From assembly GCA_949987705.1 (NCBI GenBank), contig OX465281.1, positions 101,889,248 to 101,953,247 on the forward strand: a stretch of 64,000 bases of DNA, in the 5' to 3' direction. The notes below the pieces were generated by a model. It searched no databases, was not told the origin of the DNA, and was given only the letters and a program-made list of their open reading frames with translations. Below are positions 41,121 through 52,559 of this stretch, one piece after another; position 1 is the stretch's first letter; each line of letters starts with the position of its first letter. The position numbers and the translations under genes are program-made. This DNA is from Thereva unica. Taxonomy: Eukaryota; Arthropoda; Insecta; Diptera; Therevidae.

Positions 41121-42716
41121 TGTAACGGTCGGTTGTAAAATTTATTTTGGATGGGAAATTGTCTTTCGAAAACACTTTGTAGAAATGGGAAATTTGTAGT
41201 AAATCACTTGGAAGGAAAAGGGAAAATTTTAAACAAGGAGACGAGTGGAGTCACTGGGGATGTGCGGTTGTGTATTGTCGAGGAGCCCACCCAACAAACA
41301 TTTTGAAAAAATATAAAAATTTTAAAAAAATACAAAAATTTTAAAAAAAATACAAAAAAATCGAAAAAGTAGTGAAAAATACTAGGAAGTGTTGAGGAAA
41401 GAAAACTTTTGAGTTTGGTGTGTGAAGATTGACGAAAAAATACATAAGCAAGTATTTTTCTGATTTATTTTTTTATTGTTCCCCCAAACACAAAAAAATA
41501 AAGAACAACGGCGGCGCAGAGCTGAATATTATTGGTTTTCTAACAAAACAAAATAAAAAAATAAAATCTTTTAAAAAAAGGGAAAATCGAGACGAGTTCT
41601 AGCGTAATTTTAGAGAGACAGACGGCAGAAGAATATATAAATGCATTCCGACGGTCCAAACGATCAAAAGGCATCCCTCTAAGCCGGGGACTCGCATCCA
41701 GATATAACTGAGGCACCAATTTTTGAAAAATTCTCACCAGCAGGATCTGTGCTTACAATTCGTGTTTGTCGCGACTTGGTACTCGCCGCTCGATTCGGTA
41801 AGCTTACGTTAATTTCCAGCCACCAGCTGATGCCGAACGTGCCCTAGATACAATGAATTTTGATTTAAGTAAAAATCGTCGTTTTTGATGGCTAATCCTC
41901 TTCAGTAGAAGTGTTCGTGTGAGAGATTTGGTAACTGTGTACCCTTAGCCCAGAGACAAGAACAAGAGGAAAAACCACACGCCCACACAAACAGATACAA
42001 AATAAAATAAAAAACAATAATTCGTGATTTTATTTATTTACTAAAATAATAAACTTAATGGTAGTTCATATTAACTTTATATCCATAGTTATAATTATTT
42101 ATGAATTTATTTTGTTCCCTGTCGTAACTAATAGTTCATAGTAACTTTAGATTCGTATTTATAACTATTCAGAAATTTATTTTGCTCCCTGTTGGAACTA
42201 TTGTATTCTATCTGGTGTTGTTTCCAGGGAATTTGGTCTTCGTTTAATTGATTCGATTGTTGATGATATCGTTTGTACAAGACGTAGAGTAATGGTACCA
42301 CTACTGCGCGTTTTTTTTTTTATTTCGTCTGCATCCATGTATAACTAGGATAATTTAATTGAATTTAATGGTATCTTAAGTTTTGTTAATTTGAGCCTGG
42401 AAATTGATATCTGTCACGGAGCTATATTTATTGTCTTGTGAGATTTGTGTTTTCAATTATTCATTGTATTGTTTGTGTTGATGATTGTCCCGGTAAGACT
42501 ATTAAATGATTATAAATACTAGAATGTCTAGGTGGTAAATTTTTTTTGTGGAATGGTTGGGGCGGGGGTCATTCCTTTTCAGGGTTTGACGAGGCTCAGG
42601 CGATGTCCGGAGAATGATGGAGGCGGAATTCAAAGTTGCACAGACACAGGTAAGTGATGAACCAACCGCGGTAAGCCCCGGCCACACACCCCACGACCCC
42701 TCCGGCGAGCTAGATA
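41121..42716 (+). repeat. 5' LTR of gypsy element C
   Basis: It is nearly identical to 48652-50233. It contains an ACAAAAATTTTAAAAAA-type micro-repeat (41300-41375) and a TATA-like ATATATAAATG near 41633. No standard PBS follows the shared end; the next bases are CACGGACC. Confidence 0.88.
41633..41642 (+). promoter_or_regulatory. TATA-like box in gypsy C LTR
   Basis: ATATATAAAT lies in the middle of the LTR and is also present in the 3' copy near 49150. A transcription start shortly after would give a U3-R layout. Motif evidence only. Confidence 0.45.
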
Positions 42717-43756
42717 CACGGACCTTGCAGTTAAAATTTTTTCTGGTGTTTATTACCACTTGTGCCTTCACGGACAAATTTTTGATTTTTTTTTGTTTTT
42801 GGTTGGTTCACCACATTTACCAAGCGCTCGCGGTGGGCTAAGGTAGTACCGCGAGGCCTTAGCCTTTGTCTGTTTTGTCGAATTTTTCTTCAGCGATTGT
42901 CCAAATTCTATGTGAATTTTTCTTTGTTTTCGCTTTTAGGCCTACCCGTTCACTTTCGCGGTAACTTCTTCGGTTTGGTATTAGCTTCGAACCATGCTGA
43001 CCTGCACGGCTTGCTAACAAGCGAGTGTTCACTTGGCTATGCGTGCAGGTGAAGTAGTGGTTCATCCCTGCCCTGTTTTTAGGGTCGGCGACTCTGGTAT
43101 CAGGCGTGATACCGCCTGCCACTGCGTCGGTCTTTGAACAGGATCTTCGAATTATTTTTCCTGGTGGACGGTGAAGTTGGTTCAAGGGCTTAACCGTCTC
43201 TGGTTTCAGGCGTGTTACCGCCTGCCACTGCGCCCCTTGCCCTTCTGATGGTCCATCCAGCTTTTTTAAATTCTATTTTTTTGTTTATGTCCTGCGTCCA
43301 TTTTTCGCTGTCTGTTTATCACTCCTGATTGATTTTCCGAGAGGTAGCTCAGGTGTGGTTGGACAGCGGACTACTTCTAAATTAGTTTTCATTTTGTCGA
43401 AGAAGTTTCCATTTCGTGGCGATGCGACTTTGAATTTTTGTTTCCGTTCTTCTGTCGGGTGTATACCTGAAGCTGTGTCGGCGACGTTGATGACACTTGG
43501 TGATGACTATGCTTCATAGTTTTCACCAACTGGCATCGAGGACATTGACACGCGGGAGCCCTGAGGGGAATTGTGGTCTGTCTCAACCATTCCTAACTTA
43601 TGTTTGAAGCAAAGCATACCAACACATTTAATATTACTATACCTTTATCATTATACACTAATATTACTCACTTTTTGGTTTGACTTAGTTCGAGCTTTAT
43701 TGGGATACAAGGTTTATAGCATTGTGGTTTCTTCTTTTCGTTGGATCGTAACCAAT
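42717..43756 (+). ncRNA. Structured leader of gypsy C RNA
   Basis: The leader holds several strong stems. GAACCA/TGGTTC (42989-42994, 43058-43063) encloses ACCTGCAC/GTGCAGGT (43000-43007, 43043-43050). CAGGCG/CGCCTG hairpins lie at 43101-43118 and 43207-43224, each within a repeated CCGCCTGCCACTGCG context 106 bp apart. These may act in packaging, dimerisation or translation, but that is inference. Confidence 0.5.
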
Positions 43757-44875
43757 ATGGAGCTTCGTAATGGTAAGACAGTTACTCCAACGCCTGTCGG
43801 TAGTGATCTTCCGGGCGGATCCGGTGACGCTCATGGCAATGAAATAAATACCGATGAACAAGCTCCTTCTCTTGAAGAGCAAGTCGTGCAGTTACGACAA
43901 GTTTTAGACATGCTTTTAATGCAGCAGCAACCTGCTGAGGTTCCGGGAAACACCTCTGTTACCTCTGTTACGCGGGATCAATTTTCTTTACCGGCTGTGA
44001 CACCACCTGCGGACATCCGGCTAACCTCGTTATCAGGGACCCAGCATCGCAAGTCTCCAGTTACATTCTGGAATTTAAAGTTCTCCGGCGAGGACAGATT
44101 GTTGTCGGGGGAGGAATTTCTGTTCCGGGTGGAACTGAAGGCTCACGATGATGGGGTCGAACTATCAGAAGTCTGCCGGCATTTCTCCTCGATGTTGTCG
44201 GGACGAGCTACCGACTGGTGCTGGTCCCAGTTTCGACGAAAATTCGTAGATCCTGATTGGGCGACTATTAAACTTCAATTTATAAGTTATTTCCGAACGC
44301 GAGAATCCGATGAGGAACTGATCCTACAGATGATGGATACCAAGCAGCACACGCTTTCGTTTGATGACTTTTCTGCTCAACTGCTGTCGTTGCATAATCG
44401 AATGACTAAGCCGATGTCGGAACACGGTTTTTTAGGAATCGTGATTCGTAATTTAAACTTCACATTAGGTTCGGCGATAATAGGACATAATTTCACCAGC
44501 ATGCAACAGTTGCGTGAGACTTGCGTTCGAGTCGAACGCTGGCAGAAGCTGAAGCGCGTAGAGCGTAGGCCTGATCGGCAGGTACACGAGGTTGAATATC
44601 CATCTACATACTCGCCTGAACATTTACACCCGGACTTACCAACACCCGAAGTTGACGAAATGACGGCGCCGCGTCAGAACCAGACGAATCCACGACCTTT
44701 ACGTTGTTGGAATTGTCAGCAACCGGGTCATCCATTTATGGACTGCCCGTCTGAAACTCGTGGCCTATTTTGCTACAAGTGTGGCAAGCCAGGAGTCGTC
44801 ACACCAGTGTGCCCCACCTGCCAGGGAAACCGGAGCCGGGGTGCGAGACAGTACGGGAGTCCGCGCGCGAGCTAA
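43757..44875 (+). CDS. gag: Gypsy C Gag
   Basis: The ATG at 43757 (MELRNGKTVTPTP) is a better start than the in-frame 43571 ATG, because the upstream 62 codons are hydrophobic and leader-like. A Gln/Leu helix comes first, then a capsid-like region (TFWNLKFSGEDRLLSGEEF, FISYFRTRESDEELI). One clear CCHC knuckle, CWNCQQPGHPFMDC, lies near 44706, and a variant CYKCGKPGVVTPVC follows with Val in place of His. It overlaps pol by about 100 bp in another frame. It has the normal size and order for a chromovirus- or gypsy-like Gag. Confidence 0.85.
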   Translation: MELRNGKTVTPTPVGSDLPGGSGDAHGNEINTDEQAPSLEEQVVQLRQVLDMLLMQQQPAEVPGNTSVTSVTRDQFSLPAVTPPADIRLTSLSGTQHRKSPVTFWNLKFSGEDRLLSGEEFLFRVELKAHDDGVELSEVCRHFSSMLSGRATDWCWSQFRRKFVDPDWATIKLQFISYFRTRESDEELILQMMDTKQHTLSFDDFSAQLLSLHNRMTKPMSEHGFLGIVIRNLNFTLGSAIIGHNFTSMQQLRETCVRVERWQKLKRVERRPDRQVHEVEYPSTYSPEHLHPDLPTPEVDEMTAPRQNQTNPRPLRCWNCQQPGHPFMDCPSETRGLFCYKCGKPGVVTPVCPTCQGNRSRGARQYGSPRAS

Positions 44876-46632
44876 GCTCGCCCGTTGTCCCTGATTATAC
44901 TTCAACTACACCTGCTATGACTACCATCAGCGACTTTACGTCAACTGATGCTCTTCCTGTTTTTCCCTCTGAGGAGGTTAAGCTTTCCTTCCTTTCCCGT
45001 TGGAAGAGATATATCTCCGCTCGTTCGCGCATTTTCTCAGAGCCACCTTTTGTGGACTCCCTAGCTTCCCGGCGCACCCCTCCCCAAATTACGGTACGAG
45101 CAAAGGAGAAGCGACACCTTTCGCAGAAAGTTGTTTCTGCAATCATCTCTGACTTGTCAGATAACCGTCCATTTGCTAAGGTCACTGTCTCGAATGAAGA
45201 GGTGAAGGGTTTATTGGACAGTGGTGCTAATGTCAGCTGCCTGGGAAGAGATGCTGAATCCTTTCTAGCCAATCATCCCGAAGTTACCGTCTACACTTTG
45301 CACACTTCTGTGCAAACGGCTGACGGGGCTCCGCAGGAAATTTGCGGTTATATCCGAGTCCCTGTATCCTTTGGAGGAAGGACCCGTGATATGACCATCT
45401 ATGTGGTGCCCAATCTCCGCCAGAGACTGTATCTAGCGATCGATTTCTGGAATCTATTCGGCATCGCTCCCCAAGTTGTCTGCGAGTTAACCGCCCCATC
45501 CGTGCCTGCTAACATGCACGACTTACCGTCATTGCAAAGCGAACGGTTGGAGCAGGTCAAGGCCAGGTTTCCCTCTTTCGAAGTCTTAGGACTGGGAAAG
45601 ACTAACCTGGAGGAACATGTCATTGACACTGGTGACTCAGTTCCCATTAAACAGAGACATTATCCGGTCTCACCCGCTGTACAACAGCTGATGTACGGTG
45701 AGTTGGACAGGATGTTGGCTCTGGGGGTGATTGAGCCATCGAACAGCCCTTGGAATTCTCCAGTGGTATTAGTTCGAAAACCAGGTAAGGTCCGCCTGTG
45801 CCTTGACTCTCGCAAGGTCAATAGTGTCACGGTTAAAGATGCCTATCCCCTCCCACATATTGATGGTCTTCTTGGTCGTCTACAAGACACCAAGTTCATC
45901 ACGAGTTTAGACCTTAAAGACGCCTTCTGGCAAATTCCGTTAGAGAAGAAGTCGCGAGAGCGGACAGCTTTCACTGTCCCCGGTCGTCCCCTGTACCAGT
46001 TCGCAGTAATGCCTTTCGGCTTATGCAATGCCCCACAGCGCATGTGTCGCTTGATGGATAAAGCCATCCCGGGTCATTTACGTGAAAACGTTTTTGTTTA
46101 TCTGGACTACCAGCTCATTGTTTCACCTGACTTTGACTCCCACCTAAAGCTTTTAGATGAAGTTGCCAGCTGTCTCCGTCGTGCGGGGTTAACACTCAAT
46201 CTGACTAAAAGCAAATTCTGCGTGACTGAAGTTAAGTATCTCGGCTTCATAATCGGTGATGGGACTTTGAAAACCGATCCTAATAAGGTGACGGCCATCA
46301 TGGACTTCCCGACTCCGAAGTCTCATAAGCAGACCCGGAGGTTCTTGGGTATGACCGGATGGTATCAGCGTTTCATCCCCAATTATGCCAGCGTGGCTTC
46401 TTCAATCACGGATTGTTTGAAGACTAAACCTTTTAGTTGGAATGATGAAGCCCAGCAGTCGTTCGAGACCTTGAAAAAGCTGATGACAGAAGCTCCCCTT
46501 TTAGTCACTCCAGACTTTTCTAAGCATTTTTATATTCAGTGCGATGCCAGCAGGACTGGTGTAAGTAGTGTGCTCTTCCAAAAGGAATGGATGGAGGAGA
46601 ACATCCAATTGCTTATATGTCCAAGAAATTGA
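44770..46632 (+). pseudogene. pol: Gypsy C Pol part 1: protease and RT
   Basis: The protease motif GLLDSGANVSCLG is near 45208. RT shows SPWNSPVVLVRKPG, LCLDSRKVNSVT, SLDLKDAFWQIPL (motif A) and MPFGLCNAPQ (motif B). The active site reads YLDY at 46099-46110 instead of YLDD, so the second catalytic Asp is lost. A frameshift near 46587-46600 ends this frame inside RNase H and part 2 continues from there. Confidence 0.88.
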
Positions 46633-48164
46633 ACGGAGCACAACGGAACTACACCATTACTGAGCTCGAATGCTACGCAGCCGTGCTGAGTATAAAGAAG
46701 TTTAGAGCGTATGTAGAGGGCCAGGCTTTCACGGTCATTACTGACCATGCAAGTCTGAAATGGCTCATGGGCCAGAAGAAGCTCAACGGTAGTTTAGCCC
46801 GGTGGAGTCTTAAGCTTCAGGGGTTCGATTTTACGATCGAACACCGTAAAGGCACCCACAATGTGGTTCCCGATGCCTTGTCACACATGGATTGCGTTGA
46901 CGAAATGACCCTGTGCTTCGACGTGGACTTAAATGACCCGTCTTTCAAATCCTCGGATTATCTTCGTCTGGTTGATAGCCTCAGACAAGCCTCGCCGCAG
47001 CTACCAGACCTGCGGGTCGAAGATGGGTACGTTTTCAAGCGTACCTCTCCACGTACTGGAAATCCGATTGCTGACGAACTGACATGGAAGTTGTGGATTC
47101 CAATGGAACTGACCGCGTCGCTCGTCGAGTCTTCTCATTCGCCTCCCCAAGCGTCGCATGGTGGAATAGGGAAGACCCTAGCCAGATTGCGATGCAAATA
47201 CTTTTGGCCAGGAATGGCTAAACAGGTGAGGGACTTCATCGGCAACTGTGAGGTTTGCAAGACCACCAAAGCCCCCAGGTCAGTACTTCCACCACCTATG
47301 GGAAACCCCATGGAGGCGTCGAGACCGTTCCAATTCTTATACGTCGATTTCTTAGGTCCTTATCCCAGGTCGAAGAAAGGACACACGGCAGTATTTGTTG
47401 TATTGGATGCTTTCACCAAATTTGTCTTCCTGCACCCCGTGTCCGCTGAGACCACGGCGGTGTCCGTCAAGTTTCTCGAACAAACTATCTTCCATACCTT
47501 TGGAGTTCCTGAAACGGTTTTCTCCGACAATGGTCGGCAGTTCACCTCCAAAGAGTTTGCTAAATTGTTAAGTGATTATGGCGTGCACCATGTGCGCACG
47601 GCTGTGTATTCGCCTCACCCCAACGCCTCTGAGCGGGTGAATAGATCTGTCTTAGCCGCCATTAGAGCGTACTTAAAGAAGGATCATCGTGAGTGGGATA
47701 GACATCTTTCGTCTATTGAATGTGCTCTCCGTAGTACCCACCACGAGGCGATCGGCATGTCCCCGTATCAGGCCCTGTTTGGTAGCCACATGATCCTGCA
47801 CGGATCAGCATATCCAGTCCTGAAGAAACTGAACGTTTTCCAGGAGGGTGACATGGCTGTCTTGCCATTGACGGACAAAATGCAGATGCTTCGCGAGCGG
47901 ATTGCTAGTAACATAGCCGCCGCACACACAAGACCTAAACACCAATACAACTTACGTTGTCGGGTGGGCAGTTTTCGCCCAGGAGATGAGGTGTATCGGA
48001 GAACTTTTTGGGTGAGTAACCGAGCGGGTCGTTTCAGTGCCAAATTGGCACCCCGGTTCCTGAAAGCTCGGATACGTAAAAGAATTGGAACTAGCTTGTA
48101 CGAGCTGGAGGATTTGGCCGGTAAAAGCATCGGTGTATATCACGGCAAAGACCTACGTCTTTGA
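46587..48164 (+). pseudogene. pol: Gypsy C Pol part 2: RNase H and integrase
   Basis: It continues RNase H (ITELECYAAVLSIKKFRAY, ITDHASLKWLM) and then integrase. The integrase has HGGIGKTLARLRCKYFWPG with CEVCK (zinc-binding HHCC), Asp in YVDFLGPYP, Asp in VFSDNGRQFTS and Glu in PNASERVNRSVL, so the DDE triad is complete. The C-terminal GPY/F-like region has a RVGSFRPGDEVYRR stretch. The first residues overlap part 1 in another frame, consistent with a single small indel. Confidence 0.88.
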
Positions 48165-48494
48165 TTTCCTCAAGGTTTCCTTTTCATCTTTTTGATTTTT
48201 GGTCAGGCTGTGGGTGTGCCTCGGCGACTTAGTTGTCTAACGTCCTACTGGAGTGATTCACCTGCAATGTGGTATTGCGTGTGATTGACCCCAGGGTACG
48301 AGAGGAAACCGGTTTTGGCGAGAATATCTGCAAGCTGATGGGAACCGGAAGGGGACAACAGGGAGTTGCCTTCCACCGGATCCTTGTATCTTCAGATATT
48401 CTTCCGAGAAAAACTACAGCCTGCTCCACTTGTAGATATTCAGCTTACGTTTTTTTTCAACGTCTTTCCTAAATTTTTTTTCACTTGGGGTGAT

Positions 48495-48563
48495 GCCCGG
48501 CTAACTCACTAGAACATGAGACTCCTATTCTCAGGTCGTGAGTCGAGTCCCACATTGGCGCCA
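48495..48563 (+). tRNA. tRNA-Lys-like pseudogene between pol and 3' LTR
   Basis: GCCCGGCTAACTCA, CATGAGACTC...TCTCAGG and CGAGTCCCACATTGG-CGCCA align in order with tRNA-Lys. Several bases are missing (D-loop and T-stem), and the anticodon position reads CCT. It is too degraded to function. A tRNA-Lys primer is used by several gypsy groups, and a TGGCGCCCAAT site lies at 50350-50360, so a retroelement-related origin is possible. Confidence 0.6.
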
Positions 48564-48651
48564 AAAATATTAGACCTACGGCATAAAAACCGTCCGTTTT
48601 TTTTTTCGGCTCCTCACTGCCTCGCGAGTCGGCCTTGTGGACCCGAAGGTA

Positions 48652-50233
48652 TGTAACGGTCGGTTGTAAAATTTATTTTGAATGGGAAATTGTCTTTCGA
48701 AAACACTTTGTAGAAATGGGAAATTTGTAGTAAATCACTTGGAAGGAAAAAGGAAAATTTTAAACAAGGAGACGAGTAGAGTCACTGGGGATGTGCGGTT
48801 GTGTATTGTCGAGGAGCCCACAAAAATTTTGAAAAAATACAAAAATTTTAAAAAAATACAAAAATTTAAAAAAAAATACAAAAAAATCGAAAAAGTAGTG
48901 AAAAATACTAGGAAGTGTTGAGAAAAGAAAACTTTTGAGTTTGGTGTGTGAAGATCGACGAAAAAATACATAAGCAAGTATTTTTCTGATTTATTTTTTT
49001 ATTGTTCCCCCAAACACAAAAAAATAAAGAACAACGAGCTGAATATTATTGGTTTTCTAACAAAACAAAATAAAAAAATAAAATCTTTTAAAAAAAGGGA
49101 AAATCGAGACGAGTTCTAGCGTAATTTTAGAGAGACAGACGGCAGAAGAATATATAAATGCATTCCGACGGTCCAAACGATCAAAAGGCATCCCTCTAAG
49201 CCGGGGACTCGCATCCAGATATAACTGAGGCACCAATTTTTGAAAAATTCTCACCAGCAGGATCTGTGCTTACAATTCGTGTTTGTCGCGACTTGATACT
49301 CGCCGCTCGCTTGGGTAAGCATACGTTAATTTCCAGCCACCAGCAGATGCCGAACGTGCCCTTGATACAATGAATTTTGATTTAAGTAAAAATCGTCGTT
49401 TTTGATGGCTAATCCTCTTCAGTAGAAGTGTTCGTGTGAGAGATTTGGTAACTGTGTACCCTTAGCCCAGAGACAAGAACAAGAGGAAAAACCACACGCC
49501 CACACAAACAGATACAAAATAAAATAAAAAACAATAATTCGTGATTTGATTTATTTACTAAAATAATAAACTTAATGGTAGTTCATATTAACTTTATATC
49601 CATATTTATAATTATTTATGAATTTATTTTGTTCCCTGTCGTAACTTATAGTTCATAGTAACTTTAGATTCGTATTTATAACTATTCAGAAATTTATTTT
49701 GCTCCCTGTTGGAACTATTGTATTCTATCTGGTGTTGTTTCCAGGGAATTTGGTCTTCGTTAAATTGATTCGATTGTTGATGATATCGTTTGTACAAGAC
49801 GTAGAGTAATGGTACCACTACTGCGCGTTTTTTTTTGATTTCGTCTGCATCCATGTATAACTAGGATAATTTAATTGAATTTAATGGTATCTTAAGTTTT
49901 GTTAATTTGAGCCTGGAAATTGATATCTGTCACGGAGCTATATTTATTGTCTTGTGAGATTTGTGTTTTCAATTATTCATTGTATTGTTTGTGTTGATGA
50001 TTGTCCCGGTAAGACTATTAAATGATTATAAATACTAGAATGTCTAGGTGGTAAATTTTTTTGTGTGGAATGGTTGGGGCGGGGGTCATTCCTTTTCAGG
50101 GTTTGACGAGGCTCAGGCGATGTCCGGAGAATGATGGAGGCGGAATTCAAAGTTGCACAAACACAGGTAAGTGATGAACCAACCGCGGTAAGCCCCGGCC
50201 ACACACCCCACGACCCCTCCGGCGAGCTAGATA
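48652..50233 (+). repeat. 3' LTR of gypsy element C
   Basis: Direct repeat of 41121-42716 with a few substitutions and small indels. The preceding bases (GGACCCGAAGGTA) form only a weak purine tract. Confidence 0.88.
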
Positions 50234-50754
50234 ACTCCGTGTGGCCGGCGTAGGAGTTCCGGAATTTCTTTTCATTTCTTATGTATGGTATTGGCTCCTT
50301 GGTCATGCTTTTCCGGGCTTATGGCTAAGGGGGTAATACCTCGCATAAGTGGCGCCCAATATTTTATCGTGCCATTATGCTATTACAGTTTTAAACCTAC
50401 CAAATGTTTCGTTTAAATCATACCTATTTTTTGTGACAAATCCACAGCGAAGTTCGATAAAATTGAATTTTTGTTTTGGTCTACAGCACCACCTACATGA
50501 CTATAAACTATAATAAAATGAACAGCATATAAAATATGCATATAAACAAATACATAAATACTTTATATTATTTCCGCGAAATTTCTTTATGATTTATAAA
50601 GCCGCCGAAGAGCCATAAAAACTCAAGAAAATGATTTTTTTGCACTTTTAATTAAATAAATGTTTATGTTCTCCTGAGTACCATTATTAAATAATATAAT
50701 TTAGTGAGAAATATAATCAAAACATGTTACACCGAAGTAAAAAAAATTGTATTT
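50234..50754. other. Flank after gypsy C, with PBS-like site
   Basis: TGGCGCCCAAT at 50350-50360 matches the complement of a tRNA-Lys 3' end and would suit a PBS after an LTR that extends past 50233. The rest is AT-rich with no gene. Confidence 0.4.
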
Positions 50755-50832
50755 CGCCATTTTGCGGCCGGGGATTGAACTTGGTTCCCCTGGGATAGGA
50801 CTCCAGCGCCTTACCTCTAGGCTACCGATATA
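50755..50832 (-). ncRNA. tRNA-derived SINE head
   Basis: On the minus strand TCGGTAGCCTAGAGGTAAGG and CTATCCCAGGGG then AAGTTCAATCCCCGGCC match the tRNA-like head at 56940-57003. It is a degraded member of that family. Confidence 0.55.
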
Positions 50833-51072
50833 TGGACTTTATTAGAAATCTCTTTTTTGTTGTTTAAATATACTTCTGGTTGAATTTTCCAGACCATTTT
50901 CTCATTTTTTTGGTCTATGAAGAAGTAGGTAGCGGGGGGCAAAATCGTACCGTCACCTCCTCGCTGGTGCCTCCTGGATAACCAACCGACGACGGACGTA
51001 CCCAGTGCCCGGGGGTATAGCTGGGCCACCCTATCCGATGGGGTATAATTCACGGATCCGGTCCTCCTGGTA

Positions 51073-52557
51073 GTGGGGTTGGGCGTTGGGCTAACTACCG
51101 GACCCTGTAAAAACACATCAGTTAAGAAACCCGATGCAAAGCATCGGAACGGACGGAAAAAACGGCAACGACTACGGCAACAGCACCTGGAAATGATTTT
51201 TGGAACATGGAACACGCGAAGTATGTACCGAACTGCATCAGTTAAGTCACTACTAGACGAAGTGAGCAGATATAAAATCAAATTACTCGCGTTACAAGAG
51301 ATCAGATGGATAGGAAACGGGACAATGGACCTTGGCAACTACAGGATATTGTACAGCTGCGGAAGGGAACACCACTTAGGAGTAGGCTTCGTAATACACA
51401 AGTCAATCATAGATAATGTCATAGAGTTCAAGCCAATCAGTGAACGTCTATGTTCAATACGACTCCGAACGAAATTCTTCACCCTCACAATCATAAATGT
51501 ACATGCGGAGACGGAGGAGAAAGCGGACACGACAAAGGACACTTTCTACTACAAGCTTGAACACGCATATGACACGGCCCCTTCCAATGACATCAAGATG
51601 GTGATAGGAGACCTCAACGCCAAAATTGGAAGAGAGAACTGATACAGACCAACCATTGGAAAAGAAAGTCTCCACGAAACATCAAATGATAACGGACAAC
51701 GTGTTATCGATTTTGCAATGAGCAAAAATATGATCGTCAGCTCAACATATTTTCCAAGAAAGGACATTCACAAATACACATGGCAATCTCCCAGCGAAAG
51801 GTACTGCAATCAAATAGACCATATACTTATAGACAGAAGGGCAGCTTCCAGTATCCTTCAAGTAAGATCCTACAGAGGTGCGAATTGTGAATCGGACCAC
51901 TTCCTAGTTAAAGCTAGATTCAGATGTCGGCTGTCCACTCAAGAACAAAGAAGCAACAAAGTAAAGAAATTCGACGTTGACCGCCTCCAGGAACAGACCG
52001 TATTGGAGAGATACCAGGCAACGTTAGCAGAGAGGATAGGTCCAAGCCTAAACATAAATAATGAAGACACAATTGAGGGAAAATGGACAAGACTGAGGAC
52101 GATACTGACAGATGTCACGAAGGAAACTGTAGGCTACAAACGCACTGCCAGAGCCAATGATTGGTACGACGAGGAATGTAAAACAGCTATAGAGGCCAGA
52201 AATAGAAATAGGAAAATTTACATAGAGAGACCGACGAGGAGCAAGAAACTGAAATATGAGGAAACAAGAAGAACTGCAAAAAACATCTGCAGGAAGAAAA
52301 AAAGGCAATTCCTCAACAATTACATCCTGAGAGCAGAGGAAAACTTTGCCCGAAACAAAACCAGGGAAGCATATAAGGAAGTAAACTTCTTCAAGAAAGG
52401 CTTCAAACCCTCCTCCGGTATATGTAGAACGAAAGAAGGCACTATAGTTACAGGCAGCGAAGATGTAAAGAAAATATGGAAGGAATTTTTTAGCGAGCTG
52501 CTGAACGCAAACGAGAGCATCCGACACGTACCAGAACCCCGTCCACAACCAACATAA
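51073..52557 (+). pseudogene. RTE LINE C endonuclease and linker, one stop
   Basis: One register is open from 51073 to 52557 except for a TGA near 51640. Endonuclease motifs are GTWNTRSMYRTASVKSLLDE, LQEIRWIGNG, INVHAETEEK, GDLNAKIG (just before the stop), then QIDHILIDRR and ESDHFLV. The linker has DWYDEECKTAIEARNRNRK. The endonuclease catalytic motifs are all present on either side of the stop. Confidence 0.88.
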
Positions 52558-52559
52558 CG

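Larger units (their letters stand above)
41121..50233 (+). mobile_element. Ty3/gypsy element C with ~1.6-kb LTRs
   Basis: Long direct repeats 41121-42716 and 48652-50233 flank a structured leader, gag and pol on the plus strand. Protease, RT, RNase H and integrase are all present, but one frameshift and a damaged RT active site make it non-functional. LTRs start TGTAACGG; shared sequence ends at GCTAGATA rather than a standard CA. Flanks give no clear TSD, so one boundary may have been rearranged. Confidence 0.88.

Noticed and set aside
41540..41737. Identical 65-codon minus-strand ORF in both gypsy C LTRs (also 49057-49254)
   Set aside because: Same reason: LTR duplication, antisense to the element, no motif.
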